From: Paraburkholderia sp. PGU19
GTDB lineage: Bacteria; Pseudomonadota; Gammaproteobacteria; Burkholderiales; Burkholderiaceae
Assembly (NCBI RefSeq): GCF_013426915.1
Contig: NZ_AP023181.1
Location: 2,108,001 to 2,172,000 of the forward strand
Length of the DNA stretch: 64,000 nt
Reading direction: 5' to 3'
The notes beneath the pieces were generated by a model that was not told where the DNA came from, made no database searches, and saw nothing but the letters and a program-made list of their open reading frames with translations. The position numbers and the translations under genes are program-made. This document shows, piece after piece, positions 41,301-50,004 of the stretch; position 1 is the first letter of the stretch, and each line of letters opens with the position of its first letter.

Positions 41301-42650
41301 ATGGGCCGTCCGTCTCATGCGCGCGCGCTGTCGGTGTGGACCAATGGTCTGCGGGTTGGCACATGGCGCATTCCATCGCGTGGCGACATGGAGTTTCAGT
41401 ACGACAGCGACTGGATGGCATCGCCTGCCGGGAGGCCGCTGTCGCTCTCGCTGCCGTTCGGCATCGACGATGCGCCGTTGCGCGGCGAGCGCGTGCGCAA
41501 CTACTTCGACAATTTGCTGCCCGACAGCGAGCCGATCCGTCGGCGTCTTGCCACCCGCTTCAGGACGGCCACCGCCGACGCCTTCGATCTGCTCGAAGCC
41601 ATCGGCCGGGATTGCGTGGGCGCGGCGCAACTGCTTGCCGAGGATGCGCAGCCGGAAGGATTCGACCGTATCGAAGGCACGCCGATGTCGGACGACGAGA
41701 TCGCGGAGATGCTCGCGCGCACGGTTACGTCGGGCGGCCCGGGGGCGGGGCGCGACGACGAATACGACGACTTTCGCATCTCGCTCGCGGGCGCGCAGGA
41801 AAAGACCGCGTTTCTATGGCACAAGAAAAAGTGGTTGCGCCCACACGGTGCAACGCCGACGACGCACATCTTCAAGTTGCCGCTCGGACTCGTCGGCAAC
41901 AAGAGGGCGGACTGGACGACGTCCGTTGAAAACGAGTGGCTATGTCTCGCGCTGTTCAGGGCGTTTGGTTTGCCCGCGCCGAATGCCGACATCCTGAACT
42001 TTGGCGACCAGAAGGTGCTGGCCGTCGAGCGCTTCGACCGGCGGCTTCATCCTTCGAAGAAATGGATCTTACGGCTACCGCAGGAGGACTTCTGCCAGGT
42101 GCTCGGCAAGCCGTCGCATCAGCGCTATGAAGCGGATGGCGGTCCTGGCATGATCGACATTGCGGGTGTGCTGCGTCAATCGGAGCGACCCGAAGCCGAC
42201 CTGGAGACCTTCCTCAGCGCGCAGATTCTGTTCTGGATGCTGGCGGCACCGGACGGCCACGCGAAGAACTTCAGCGTGCATCTGATGCCGGGCGGGCGAT
42301 ACGCGCTGACGCCGCTGTACGACATCATGTCGATCTGGCCGGTCGAAGGTGATGGCGGCAACCAATGGTCGTGGCACAAGGCAAAGCTCGCGATGGCTGT
42401 GGCCGGAAAGAACCGGCACTATCTGATGAAGGATATCCAGCGCCGTAACTTCAACGCGATGGCGTCGCGCTGCTTCTACGGTCCTGACGCCGAGCCGTTG
42501 ATAGGCCGACTGATCGATGCAACGCCCACGGCCATAGATGCGGTCGCCGCCGCGCTGCCCGCCGGTTTCCCCGGGCGTGTGGCCGAGCGTATCTTCGACG
42601 GGCTGCGGATATCTGCGGAACGGCTCGCCGCGATGTCGCCGGGCGTGTGA
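41301..42650 (+). CDS. hipA: HipA-type serine/threonine kinase toxin
   Basis: The 449-aa protein has an N-terminal HipA domain (LSVWTNGLRVGTW, VRNYFDNLLPDSEPIRRRLATRF) and a kinase core. The kinase core has SLAGAQEKTAFLW (ATP-binding loop), FKLPLG, VERFDR, the catalytic loop ILFWMLAAPDGHAKNFS (Asp-His-Lys-Asn) and the metal-binding LTPLYDIMS. HipA kinases phosphorylate translation factors such as GltX and induce dormancy. All key residues appear intact, so the pair looks functional. Confidence 0.93.
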   Translation: MGRPSHARALSVWTNGLRVGTWRIPSRGDMEFQYDSDWMASPAGRPLSLSLPFGIDDAPLRGERVRNYFDNLLPDSEPIRRRLATRFRTATADAFDLLEAIGRDCVGAAQLLAEDAQPEGFDRIEGTPMSDDEIAEMLARTVTSGGPGAGRDDEYDDFRISLAGAQEKTAFLWHKKKWLRPHGATPTTHIFKLPLGLVGNKRADWTTSVENEWLCLALFRAFGLPAPNADILNFGDQKVLAVERFDRRLHPSKKWILRLPQEDFCQVLGKPSHQRYEADGGPGMIDIAGVLRQSERPEADLETFLSAQILFWMLAAPDGHAKNFSVHLMPGGRYALTPLYDIMSIWPVEGDGGNQWSWHKAKLAMAVAGKNRHYLMKDIQRRNFNAMASRCFYGPDAEPLIGRLIDATPTAIDAVAAALPAGFPGRVAERIFDGLRISAERLAAMSPGV

Positions 42651-42722
42651 ACGCGACGCCCTCGCGCTTTTTGATCCGAAGTGGTGCTTGTGCGGCGCGA
42701 AGTGTTGTCTGCTTTGGCTTGT

Positions 42723-43065
42723 GCGGGCATCCGTGAGGCGGTGTTTGCTGCGCAAGCGGTTTGGTTTTTTGCCTTTGCGCTGGCATCCGCGTTTTGTTAG
42801 CGTGCTTCACGCGTCGCCCCTGTGCGGGGCGGCACCTACTTTTCTTTGCCGCCGCAAAGAAAAGTAGGCAAAAGAACGCGGCTCACACCGCCAACATTTC
42901 TTCTTGCCTGAGGGCCCCCAAAGGGTCTTACGCTTCACACGGCAATCACGTGACCCATGCTTGTTGCCAACGCGCTGAATAGGCGCCTCACCCGCTCCAT
43001 GCGCTCGCGTCGCCACATGCCGCGCCAGATAATTCACGGCCGCCCAGGTGGCAAACTGTGTGTAG
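42723..43065. repeat. Left arm of an approximately 800-bp inverted repeat
   Basis: This arm pairs with 43150-43520 in inverted orientation. Shared blocks include GCTGCGCAAGCGGTTTGG, GCGTGCTTCACGCGTCGCCC, GGTCTTACGCTTCACACGGC (nearly), TTGCCAACGC, CGCCTCACCCGCT and CCGCCCAGGTGGCAAACTGT. The match is near-identical in the outer part and interrupted towards the centre. The element looks like a Burkholderia intergenic repeat (recognised by style, not by search). Confidence 0.75.
42835..42868 (+). repeat. Perfect 15-bp stem hairpin in the left arm
   Basis: CCTACTTTTCTTTGC-CGCC-GCAAAGAAAAGTAGG can fold as a 15-bp stem with a 4-nt loop. It lies downstream of hipA and could stop transcripts, although no T-run follows. 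Confidence 0.7.
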
Positions 43066-43346
43066 GCCGTAGAGACTCACATGCCTCACTCCGGACCGAT
43101 AGCGCACGCGTTCCACCATGTAAGAGCGCTAACGCATACGACGCGACAACCTACGCACAGTTTGCCACCTGGGCGGTAGATACCATTCGCTGCCGCTGGC
43201 CTGAGTACGGGTATTTGAAGCGGGTGAGGCGTTTATTCGAAGCGTTGGCAACGAATGCGAACAGGAAAGTCGCCGTGTGAAGTGTAAGACCCTGTGAGAG
43301 CCCTCAGGCAAACACAAGAACGGGCGGTGTTAGCCGCTTTCTTTTG

Positions 43347-43380
43347 CCTACTTTTCTTTGCGGCGGCAAAGAAAAGTAGG
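43347..43380 (+). repeat. Perfect 15-bp stem hairpin in the right arm
   Basis: CCTACTTTTCTTTGC-GGCG-GCAAAGAAAAGTAGG is the inverted copy of the hairpin at 42835-42868, differing only by orientation of the loop. Confidence 0.7.
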
Positions 43381-43419
43381 TGCCGCCCCGCACAGGGGCG
43401 ACGCGTGAAGCACGCTAAC

Positions 43420-43469
43420 AAAACGCGGATGCCAGCGCAAAGGCAAAACGCGGATGCCAGCGCAAAAGC
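43420..43469 (+). repeat. Tandem duplication of a 25-bp unit
   Basis: Two adjacent copies start AAAACGCGGATGCCAGCGCA and differ at one base near the end (AAGGC against AAAGC). The left arm carries one copy (42771-42795), so the duplication arose in the right arm. Confidence 0.85.
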
Positions 43470-43573
43470 AAAAAACCCAAACCGCTTGCGCAGCAAAACA
43501 CCACCTCGCGGATGCCCGCGAAACCGCCGAACCACACGACTAGAACCAATCCACAGTGCGTAGCACAAAACCC

Positions 43574-44806
43574 TTAAGCATCCAAAGCTTCCTCGACCAA
43601 CTCAATCCAGTGACGCACCTGCGTCTTACCAGCTCCATCCAGATGCATCTGGCAACCCACATTCGCGGTCGCGATGACATCCGGCTTACCACTTTCAAGC
43701 GCAGCCATCTTGTTATCGCGCAACTTCTGCGCAAGTTCAGGCTGCGTAATCGAGTACGTTCCCGCTGAGCCGCAGCAAAGATGCGCATCGGGCACAGCCG
43801 AAAGATCGAAGCCCAGCCGAGTCAGCACACTCTCCACGGCACCACCAAGCTTCTGCGCATGCTGCAACGTACAAGGACAGTGAAACGCGACACGCATCGC
43901 GACGGCATCATCAGCGGGCTGCAATACATCGAGCGGCTCCTTGGCCAGCACCTCGACGAGATCACGCGCCAGCGCACTCACGCGCGCGGCCTTCGCCGCA
44001 TAAAGCGGATCATTGCGCAACAGATGCCCATATTCCTTCACGAACGCGCCGCAGCCACTCGCCGTCTGCACGATCGCTTCGGCGCCGGCTTCGATCGCAG
44101 GCCACCACGCATCGATATTGCGCCGCGCCCGATCAAGCCCTGCGTCCTGCGCATTCAGATGATAGTCAGTCGCACCGCAACAACCTGCTTCGCGAACAGA
44201 CATCACGCTAATCCCAAGCCGATCGAGCACCCGCGCCGCAGCCGCATTCGTATTCGGCGACAACGAAGTCTGCACGCAACCTTCGAGCATCAGCACACGG
44301 CGCGCATGACGCAATGCAGGACGCGCCTTCGGAGGCACAGCGGCGCGTGCCGGAATCTTCGCCTGCACGCTGGCGGGCAAGATCGACCGCACCATACGCC
44401 CCGTCTTGAGCAGCGCACCGAACACAGCAGGCTGCGGAATCACCGTCCGCAACCCCTTGCGCGTCAGCCGCTCGCCGACGGGCCGCTCCACACGCCGCTC
44501 GAGTTCGGCGCGCCCGATATCGAGCAGCCGGTGATACGTAACGCCCGACGGACACGTCGTTTCGCAATTTCGGCAAGTCAGACATCGATCCAGATGCAGT
44601 TGCGTCTTGTCACTGACAGGTTCGCCTTCGAGCAGTTGCTTGATCAGATAGATGCGCCCACGTGGTCCGTCGAGTTCATTACCGAGCAGTTGATACGTTG
44701 GGCACGTCGCATTGCAGAAGCCGCAATGCACACACGAGCGCAGGATGCTTTCCGCTTCCGCTGCATCGGGCAGGGCTTTCGCGTGAGAGTCGAGATTCGT
44801 TTGCAT
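43574..44806 (-). CDS. glcF: Glycolate oxidase iron-sulfur subunit GlcF
   Basis: The 410-aa protein has two ferredoxin-type clusters near the N-terminus (CVHCGFCNATCPTYQLLG and CLTCRNCETTCPSGV) and two CCG domains (CVQTSLSPNTNAAAARVLDRLG...GCCGATDYH and CPCTLQH...CCGSAGTY). GlcF passes electrons from the flavin subunits to the quinone pool. It is 13 bp downstream of glcE and is the last gene of glcDEF. Confidence 0.95.
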   Translation of the reverse strand: MQTNLDSHAKALPDAAEAESILRSCVHCGFCNATCPTYQLLGNELDGPRGRIYLIKQLLEGEPVSDKTQLHLDRCLTCRNCETTCPSGVTYHRLLDIGRAELERRVERPVGERLTRKGLRTVIPQPAVFGALLKTGRMVRSILPASVQAKIPARAAVPPKARPALRHARRVLMLEGCVQTSLSPNTNAAAARVLDRLGISVMSVREAGCCGATDYHLNAQDAGLDRARRNIDAWWPAIEAGAEAIVQTASGCGAFVKEYGHLLRNDPLYAAKAARVSALARDLVEVLAKEPLDVLQPADDAVAMRVAFHCPCTLQHAQKLGGAVESVLTRLGFDLSAVPDAHLCCGSAGTYSITQPELAQKLRDNKMAALESGKPDVIATANVGCQMHLDGAGKTQVRHWIELVEEALDA

Positions 44807-44819
44807 GATCGCGCTCGCT

Positions 44820-45887
44820 TCAGAGATCGGCGTACAGTCGGCCAGGGTTCAGCACGCCACCCGGATCGAGGCGGCGTTTCAATTGATGCTGATAGCGCAT
44901 CAGCGGCGCGGCAAGCGGCTGGAACGGCTCGCAATCAGGCGACGGCGTGAAGCAGGTCGCGTGACCGCCTGCCGCATGCGCGAGTTGGCGAATGTCAGTG
45001 GCAGACGCATCGCTCTTGAGCCAGCGCTGCGCGCCCGCCCAGTCGAGCAGCGCATCGCCGGGCAATTGCATCAACGGCGTCGCATTCGGCAGCGACAAAC
45101 GCCACAACGGACGCGTGTCCGCGAAGAACGGCAGCCGGTGATCGCGCAGCGCATCCCAGAATGCACAGTCGATTTCTTCTCCGCCGATCCGGTCCACGGC
45201 CGATTTCACCGAACCACGTCCGCCTTCGAGCCGCACATACAGCCTGCCATTCGCATAACATGCGCCGCTCACAGGCAGCGCGGCCTTGCGCCATGCCGAC
45301 AGTTCGCGCATCGCTTCGTCGGCGCCGAGTGCGAGCGCGAAGCTGCGGCGCTCGCGCGGTTTCGGCAGCACTTTCAGCGACACTTCCGTCAACACGCCAA
45401 GCGAGCCGAAACTGCCTGCGAGCAGACGCGACATGTCATAGCCCGCGACGTTCTTCATCACCTGACCGCCAAAGCGCAGATGATCGCCGTCGCCCGTAAT
45501 CACGCGGCAGCCGAGCACGAAGTCGCGCATCGATCCCGCCCACGGCCGGCGCGGACCGGAAAGACCAGTCGCGACCGCGCCGCCAAGCGTGCCTTCGCCG
45601 TCGAAAAGAGGCGGCTCGCACGGCAGCATCTGATCCGCATCATCGAGCACGGCATTCAGTTCGACGAGCGGCGTTCCGGCGCGCGCGGTGATCACCAGTT
45701 CGGTCGGGTCATACGCGACGATGCCGCGATGCGAGCGCGTGTCGAGTTCTTCGCCTTGCACGTCGCGGCCGAGAAAACGCTTGCTGTCGCTGCCGCGAAT
45801 GCGCAACGGCGTGTGCTGCGCGACCGCGCGCTGCACTTGCGCGACGAGACGCGCGCTGTCGTCCATCGAATCGAATTCGCGTCGCAT
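44820..45887 (-). CDS. glcE: Glycolate oxidase FAD-binding subunit GlcE
   Basis: The 355-aa protein has an FAD_binding_4 domain (LRIRGSDSKRFLG, EGTLGGAVATGLSGPRRPWAGSMRDFVLG). It is shorter than GlcD and lacks the full C-terminal substrate domain, as usual for GlcE. Start and the glcD stop share one base (TGATG), so translation is coupled. With GlcD and GlcF it oxidises glycolate to glyoxylate at the inner membrane. Confidence 0.95.
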   Translation of the reverse strand: MRREFDSMDDSARLVAQVQRAVAQHTPLRIRGSDSKRFLGRDVQGEELDTRSHRGIVAYDPTELVITARAGTPLVELNAVLDDADQMLPCEPPLFDGEGTLGGAVATGLSGPRRPWAGSMRDFVLGCRVITGDGDHLRFGGQVMKNVAGYDMSRLLAGSFGSLGVLTEVSLKVLPKPRERRSFALALGADEAMRELSAWRKAALPVSGACYANGRLYVRLEGGRGSVKSAVDRIGGEEIDCAFWDALRDHRLPFFADTRPLWRLSLPNATPLMQLPGDALLDWAGAQRWLKSDASATDIRQLAHAAGGHATCFTPSPDCEPFQPLAAPLMRYQHQLKRRLDPGGVLNPGRLYADL

Positions 45888-47386
45888 CAGAAGCGCTCCA
45901 GTTCGGGAAAGGGCAGCTTGCCGTGATGAATATGCATCGCGCCGTGTTCTGCGCAGCGATGCAGCGTGGGAATGTTCTTGCCGGGATTGAGCAGGCCATC
46001 GGGATCGAAAGCGGCCTTCAGCGAGTGGAACAGCGTGAGTTCCTCACTGCTGAACTGCACGCACATCTGATTGATCTTCTCCCGTCCGACTCCGTGCTCG
46101 CCCGTGATGCTGCCGCCCACTTCGACGCACAGTTCGAGAATCTTCGCGCCGAGCGTTTCGGCGCGCTCCATTTCGCCGGGCGCATTGGCGTCGAACAGAA
46201 TCAGCGGATGCATGTTGCCATCGCCCGCGTGGAAGACGTTCGCGACGCGCAGGCCATATTCACTCGACAGCTCCGCGATGCCTCGCAGCACGCGAGCGAG
46301 TTCCCGGCGCGGAATCGTGCCGTCCATGCAGTAGTAATCCGGCGAGATGCGCCCCACGGCGGGAAACGCATTCTTGCGCCCGGCCCAGAAGCGCTGGCGC
46401 TCGGCTTCATCCTTCGCAATGCGGATGCCCGTCGCGCCCGCTTCGCGCAGTATTGCGCCTACGCGATCGCAGTCTTCCTGTACGTCCGCTTCCGCGCCAT
46501 CGAGTTCGCACAGCAGGATCGCTTCCGCATCGACGGGATAGCCCGCGTGGATGAAGTCTTCGGCGGCGCGGATTGCGAGGTTGTCCATCATTTCGAGGCC
46601 GCCCGGAATCACGCCCGCGCCGATGATCTGCGCGACGGCCGCGCCCGCTTTCTCGACGTCATCGAAGCTCGCCAGCAGCACCTTCGCGCTTTGCGGCTTG
46701 GTCAACAGCTTGACCGTGACTTCCGTGACGATGCCGAGCATGCCTTCGGAACCCGTCAGCAGCGCGAGCAGATCGAAGCCGGGCGAGTCGAGCGCTTCGG
46801 AGCCGATCGTCAGACGCTCGCCGTCGATGGTCAGCACTTCGAGCTTCAGGATGTTGTGCCCGGTCAGGCCGTATTTCAGGCAGTGCACGCCGCCCGCGTT
46901 CTCGGCGACATTGCCGCCGATCGAGCAGGCGATCTGCGACGACGGATCGGGCGCGTAGTAAAGACCGTGAATCGCCGCCGCCTGCGAGATCGCGAGATTG
47001 CGCACGCCGGGCTGCACGCGGGCAATCGATGCCTCAGGGTCGATGTGCAAGATGCGGTTGAAGCGCGCCATCACGAGCAGGATGCCCTGTTCGAGCGGCA
47101 GCGCGCCGCCCGACAGACCCGTGCCCGCGCCGCGCGCGATGACGGGTACCTTGCGCGCCGCCGCGAATCTCAGCAGCGCCTGTACCTGCTCGATCGAATC
47201 GGGCAGCGCAACCATCATCGGCGTCGTGCGATACGCGGCGAGGCCGTCGCATTCGAATGGACGCAGATCTTCCTTGTCGTGCAGCAGTTGCATCGAGGGC
47301 ACGAGACGCTGAAGCTCGGCGACCAGCGCGGCCTTGTCATGCGAGGGAAGTGGTCCGTCGATCCGTTCGTCGTAGGCGTAGCTCAT
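45887..47386 (-). CDS. glcD: Glycolate oxidase catalytic subunit GlcD
   Basis: The 499-aa protein starts at ATG 47386 (MSYAYDERIDGPLPSHDK). It shows the FAD-binding elements VIARGAGTGLSGGALPL and CSIGGNVAENAGG, and the C-terminal FAD-oxidase domain ending in AAFDPDGLLNPGKNIPTLHRC. It is the first gene of glcDEF. The divergent glcC gene and two TGGT-N3-ACCA sites lie upstream. The open frame continues to 47521 without homology. Confidence 0.95.
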   Translation of the reverse strand: MSYAYDERIDGPLPSHDKAALVAELQRLVPSMQLLHDKEDLRPFECDGLAAYRTTPMMVALPDSIEQVQALLRFAAARKVPVIARGAGTGLSGGALPLEQGILLVMARFNRILHIDPEASIARVQPGVRNLAISQAAAIHGLYYAPDPSSQIACSIGGNVAENAGGVHCLKYGLTGHNILKLEVLTIDGERLTIGSEALDSPGFDLLALLTGSEGMLGIVTEVTVKLLTKPQSAKVLLASFDDVEKAGAAVAQIIGAGVIPGGLEMMDNLAIRAAEDFIHAGYPVDAEAILLCELDGAEADVQEDCDRVGAILREAGATGIRIAKDEAERQRFWAGRKNAFPAVGRISPDYYCMDGTIPRRELARVLRGIAELSSEYGLRVANVFHAGDGNMHPLILFDANAPGEMERAETLGAKILELCVEVGGSITGEHGVGREKINQMCVQFSSEELTLFHSLKAAFDPDGLLNPGKNIPTLHRCAEHGAMHIHHGKLPFPELERF

Positions 47387-47486
47387 GGGGTGTCTCCGTC
47401 GGCGCACGTGCTGTGTCATGCGCCGCTTATCCGTGTTGCCGCCGATTGTTCCCGTTTCGTGTTGCCCTGTCGATGCACACGGCAAG

Positions 47487-47497
47487 TGGTCGTACCA
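47487..47497. promoter_or_regulatory. GlcC-type operator, glcD side
   Basis: TGGT-CGT-ACCA, within CAAGTGGTCGTACCAGT, lies 101 bp upstream of glcD. A nearly identical 17-bp sequence occurs at 47593-47609. The TGGT-N3-ACCA form is that of FadR-subfamily GntR regulators. Confidence 0.65.
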
Positions 47498-47595
47498 GTT
47501 TTTCGATTTCGATGAACCCACGCGGAATGTGAAGAAGCAAGCGTGGAATGGGAATCGGCGCTATCATCGACCGCATCCAGAACCTGTTCGACAAG

Positions 47596-47606
47596 TGGTC
47601 ATACCA
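47596..47606. promoter_or_regulatory. GlcC-type operator abutting the proposed glcC start
   Basis: TGGT-CAT-ACCA, within CAAGTGGTCATACCAGT, ends immediately before GTG 47607. It suits autoregulation, and raises the question of where glcC translation truly starts. Confidence 0.6.
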
Positions 47607-48386
47607 GTGATTTCAGACCCGGAAAACCCCGCAAAACAGTCCGATCGCAAGATCGCCGATGTGGTCGCGGAGCGCATCGAAAGGCTGATCGTCGACGGCG
47701 TGCTGAGGTCGGGGCAGGCACTGCCATCGGAGCGTCGCCTGACAGACAAGCTCGGCGTATCGAGAACGGCTTTGCGCGAAGGGCTAAAGCTGCTGCGCGC
47801 GCGGGGCATCATCGAAACGGCTCACGGCAAGGGCTCGTTCGTCGCGAACCTGACTGCGCAGCCGCCGCAATCGCCATTGATGCACCTGCTCGCTTCGCAG
47901 CCGCGCACGCTCTACGACCTGTTCGAAGTGCGCGGCATGCTCGAAGCCGAATCGGCGCGTCTGGCCGCGTTGCGCGGCACGCCCGCCGACTACATGATGA
48001 TCACGCGCCGCTACGAGGAAATGCTCGCCGCGCACAATGCCGAAACCGATCCCGCGACGCACGCGCGCCTCGATCACGCGTTCCATCTGGCGATTTGCGA
48101 GGCGTCGCATAACCCGGTGCTCGTGCATACGCTGCGCTCGCTAACGGAGTTGCTGCTGAGTTCGGTGTTCGCATCCGTGAACAATCTTTATCACCGGCAG
48201 CCGCATCGCAAGCGGATCGACCGGCAGCATGCGCGGCTCTACAACGCGGTGACGGGCAAGCTGCCCGAGCAGGCGTACCGTGCCGCCGCGGATCACATCG
48301 ACGGTGTGCGCGAGAGCCTGCAGGAAATCGAACAGGAAGAGCAGCGGCTGGTGCGGGCGACGCTCAGACTCGAAGGCTGGAAGTAA
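47607..48386 (+). CDS. glcC: FadR-subfamily GntR regulator of glycolate oxidation (GlcC-like)
   Basis: The protein has 259 aa from GTG 47607. It has a GntR winged helix (RKIADVVAERIERLIVDGVLRSGQALPSERRLTDKLGVSRTALREGLKLL) and an FCD effector domain (LYDLFEVRGMLEAESARLAA, LDHAFHLAICEASHNPVL). GlcC-type proteins sense glycolate or related hydroxyacids. The start is unsure: the frame is open to 47385, and GTG 47529 and 47595 are alternatives, none with a good ribosome-binding site. The operator directly before 47607 may mean a leaderless or upstream start. Confidence 0.9.
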   Translation: MISDPENPAKQSDRKIADVVAERIERLIVDGVLRSGQALPSERRLTDKLGVSRTALREGLKLLRARGIIETAHGKGSFVANLTAQPPQSPLMHLLASQPRTLYDLFEVRGMLEAESARLAALRGTPADYMMITRRYEEMLAAHNAETDPATHARLDHAFHLAICEASHNPVLVHTLRSLTELLLSSVFASVNNLYHRQPHRKRIDRQHARLYNAVTGKLPEQAYRAAADHIDGVRESLQEIEQEEQRLVRATLRLEGWK

Positions 48387-48520
48387 GCGCTCGTTGCTTC
48401 GGCGCTTTATTGCCTGCACAGAAACGCAACTACCAGTCTGCCGCGCCCCAGCCTCCGCCAACGCCTTCGGCGGCAACTTCGGCTTCGCAAAAGGAGGGCG
48501 GAGCGTACCGCGGAAAAGTG

Positions 48521-48949
48521 CTACTGCGCCTTTTTCTTCCGCGACGAAGATTTCATCTCGACTACATCGGGCGACCGCTTGCGCTTGCCGGGCAGCACGC
48601 CCATGCGCGGGTCGCGCTCGCGTGCAAGCGCGACCATCTCATGCGCAACCGTTTCGAACTCGGGATGCGTCTGCGACACATACAGCCACTTTCCGAGCAC
48701 GGGATGCGGCGCGAGCACAGGGAAGTCCTCCAGCAAACCCGCTTGCCGGTCATGCGAGGTACACACCACCAGCCCGTTCCACGGCTCATTGCCGCTCGCC
48801 ACCGCGAGATACAGCAGCCCGTCGAGATATGCCGCCTGAAAGTTGAAAAATCTTTCCCGCGAATACTCGGGGTCGCGTTCGAGCGGTTCGAAAATCCACA
48901 CGAGCGGGTTTTCTCGCTTGCGTTTCGGGTTCAGTTCAACCGGCTGCAT
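48521..48949 (-). CDS. Conserved-looking hypothetical protein
   Basis: The 142-aa soluble protein has no signal peptide. The body (ENPLVWIFEPLERDPEYSRERFFNFQAAYLDGLLYLAVASG) looks well folded. The tail is rich in Lys/Ser/Arg (KSSSRKKKAQ). I do not recognise its family. Codon use and the absence of a better frame support coding. It stands alone, convergent with glcC. Confidence 0.72.
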   Translation of the reverse strand: MQPVELNPKRKRENPLVWIFEPLERDPEYSRERFFNFQAAYLDGLLYLAVASGNEPWNGLVVCTSHDRQAGLLEDFPVLAPHPVLGKWLYVSQTHPEFETVAHEMVALARERDPRMGVLPGKRKRSPDVVEMKSSSRKKKAQ

Positions 48950-49133
48950 GGCGGGGCCTTCAATGAAATTTTTCCGATGATATAACCGCCGGACCTATCA
49001 GGCGCGTGGAGCGTGCGACAGCCTGCCATCCCTTTTTCATACGTATGCGCGCGAGAAACAGGTATCGTATCGCCCATGGTGCAGTGCAACGCATCGACAT
49101 AACTCAGCACAAATCAGGAGAAAGGAGCAGCAA

Positions 49134-50000
49134 ATGGCAAACAGGATCGAAACAATCGGCATCGTCGGCGCGGGCACGATGGGCAACGGCATCGCGCAGG
49201 TATCGGCGGTGGCGGGTTTGAAGGTCGTGCTGATCGACGTGACGGATGCCGCGCTCGAAAAGGGCATCGGGGCGCTCACGTCGAGTCTCGCGAAGCTCGT
49301 CGAGAAGGGCAAGATCGAAGCGGCGGCGCGCGATGCGGCGCTCACTCGCATCGAAACCTCGACCGACTATCAGCGCCTGTCAGGCGTCGACCTCGTTGTC
49401 GAAGCGGCGACCGAAAACGACGAACTGAAAATCCGCATTCTGCGGCAGATCGAATCGGTGGTGAGCGGCGAGACGATCATCGCGTCGAACACGTCGTCCA
49501 TTTCGATTACCGCGCTGGCCGCGACGCTAGGCAAGCCGGAACGTTTCGTCGGCATGCACTTCTTCAATCCGGTGCCGTTGCTGCCGCTCGTCGAAGTGAT
49601 TCGGGGCGTGCAGACCGGCGACGACACGGCTGCCGCCGTGCGCGAACTGACTGAGCGCCTCGGCAAGACGCCCGTCAGCGTGAAGAACGCGCCGGGCTTC
49701 GTGGTGAACCGCATTCTCGTGCCGATGATCAACGAGGCGTTCTTCGTGCTGGCGGAAGGCATTGCGACGGCGGAAGAGATTGACGCGGGCATGCGTCTCG
49801 GCGCGAATCACCCGATCGGGCCGCTTGCGCTCGCGGACCTGATCGGTCTCGACGTGTGTCTGTCGGTGATGGATGTGTTCCTGAAGGATTTCGGCGACTC
49901 GAAATATCGCGCGTGTCCGTTGTTGCGCGAACTCGTGGCGGCAGGGCGTCTGGGGCGAAAGACGGGACACGGCGTGTATCGGTACGATCCGAAGCATTGA
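49134..50000 (+). CDS. 3-hydroxybutyryl-CoA dehydrogenase
   Basis: The 288-aa enzyme has an NAD-binding Rossmann motif IGIVGAGTMGNGIAQ. The hydroxyacyl-CoA dehydrogenase signature MHFFNPVPLLPLVEVIRG and NAPGFVVNRILVPMINEA follow, with the C-terminal helical domain. It converts (S)-3-hydroxybutyryl-CoA and acetoacetyl-CoA, in fatty-acid or butanoate metabolism. GGAGAAAGGAG precedes the ATG. It is monocistronic and convergent with the GNAT gene (4 bp). Confidence 0.93.
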   Translation: MANRIETIGIVGAGTMGNGIAQVSAVAGLKVVLIDVTDAALEKGIGALTSSLAKLVEKGKIEAAARDAALTRIETSTDYQRLSGVDLVVEAATENDELKIRILRQIESVVSGETIIASNTSSISITALAATLGKPERFVGMHFFNPVPLLPLVEVIRGVQTGDDTAAAVRELTERLGKTPVSVKNAPGFVVNRILVPMINEAFFVLAEGIATAEEIDAGMRLGANHPIGPLALADLIGLDVCLSVMDVFLKDFGDSKYRACPLLRELVAAGRLGRKTGHGVYRYDPKH

Positions 50001-50004
50001 TGCA

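Larger units (their letters stand above)
43150..43520. repeat. Right arm of the large inverted repeat
   Basis: This is the reverse-complement counterpart of 42723-43065. It differs by an extra tandem 25-bp unit (43420-43469) and scattered substitutions. About 85 bp of unpaired centre (43066-43149) separates the arms. Confidence 0.75.
42651..43573. other. Long gene-free spacer between convergent hipA and glcF
   Basis: The spacer of 923 bp holds no convincing gene; all open frames are in repetitive sequence. It is almost wholly occupied by the large inverted repeat and its two 34-nt hairpins. Confidence 0.8.

Noticed and set aside
43040..43176. att-like or IS-end repeats (CCGCCCAGGTGGCAAACTGT pair)
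   Set aside because: They are part of the larger inverted repeat; no transposase, integrase or target duplication was seen.
45923..47515. Long plus-strand open frame (530 codons) opposite glcD
   Set aside because: It lies antisense to an unmistakable glcD and has shadow-type composition.
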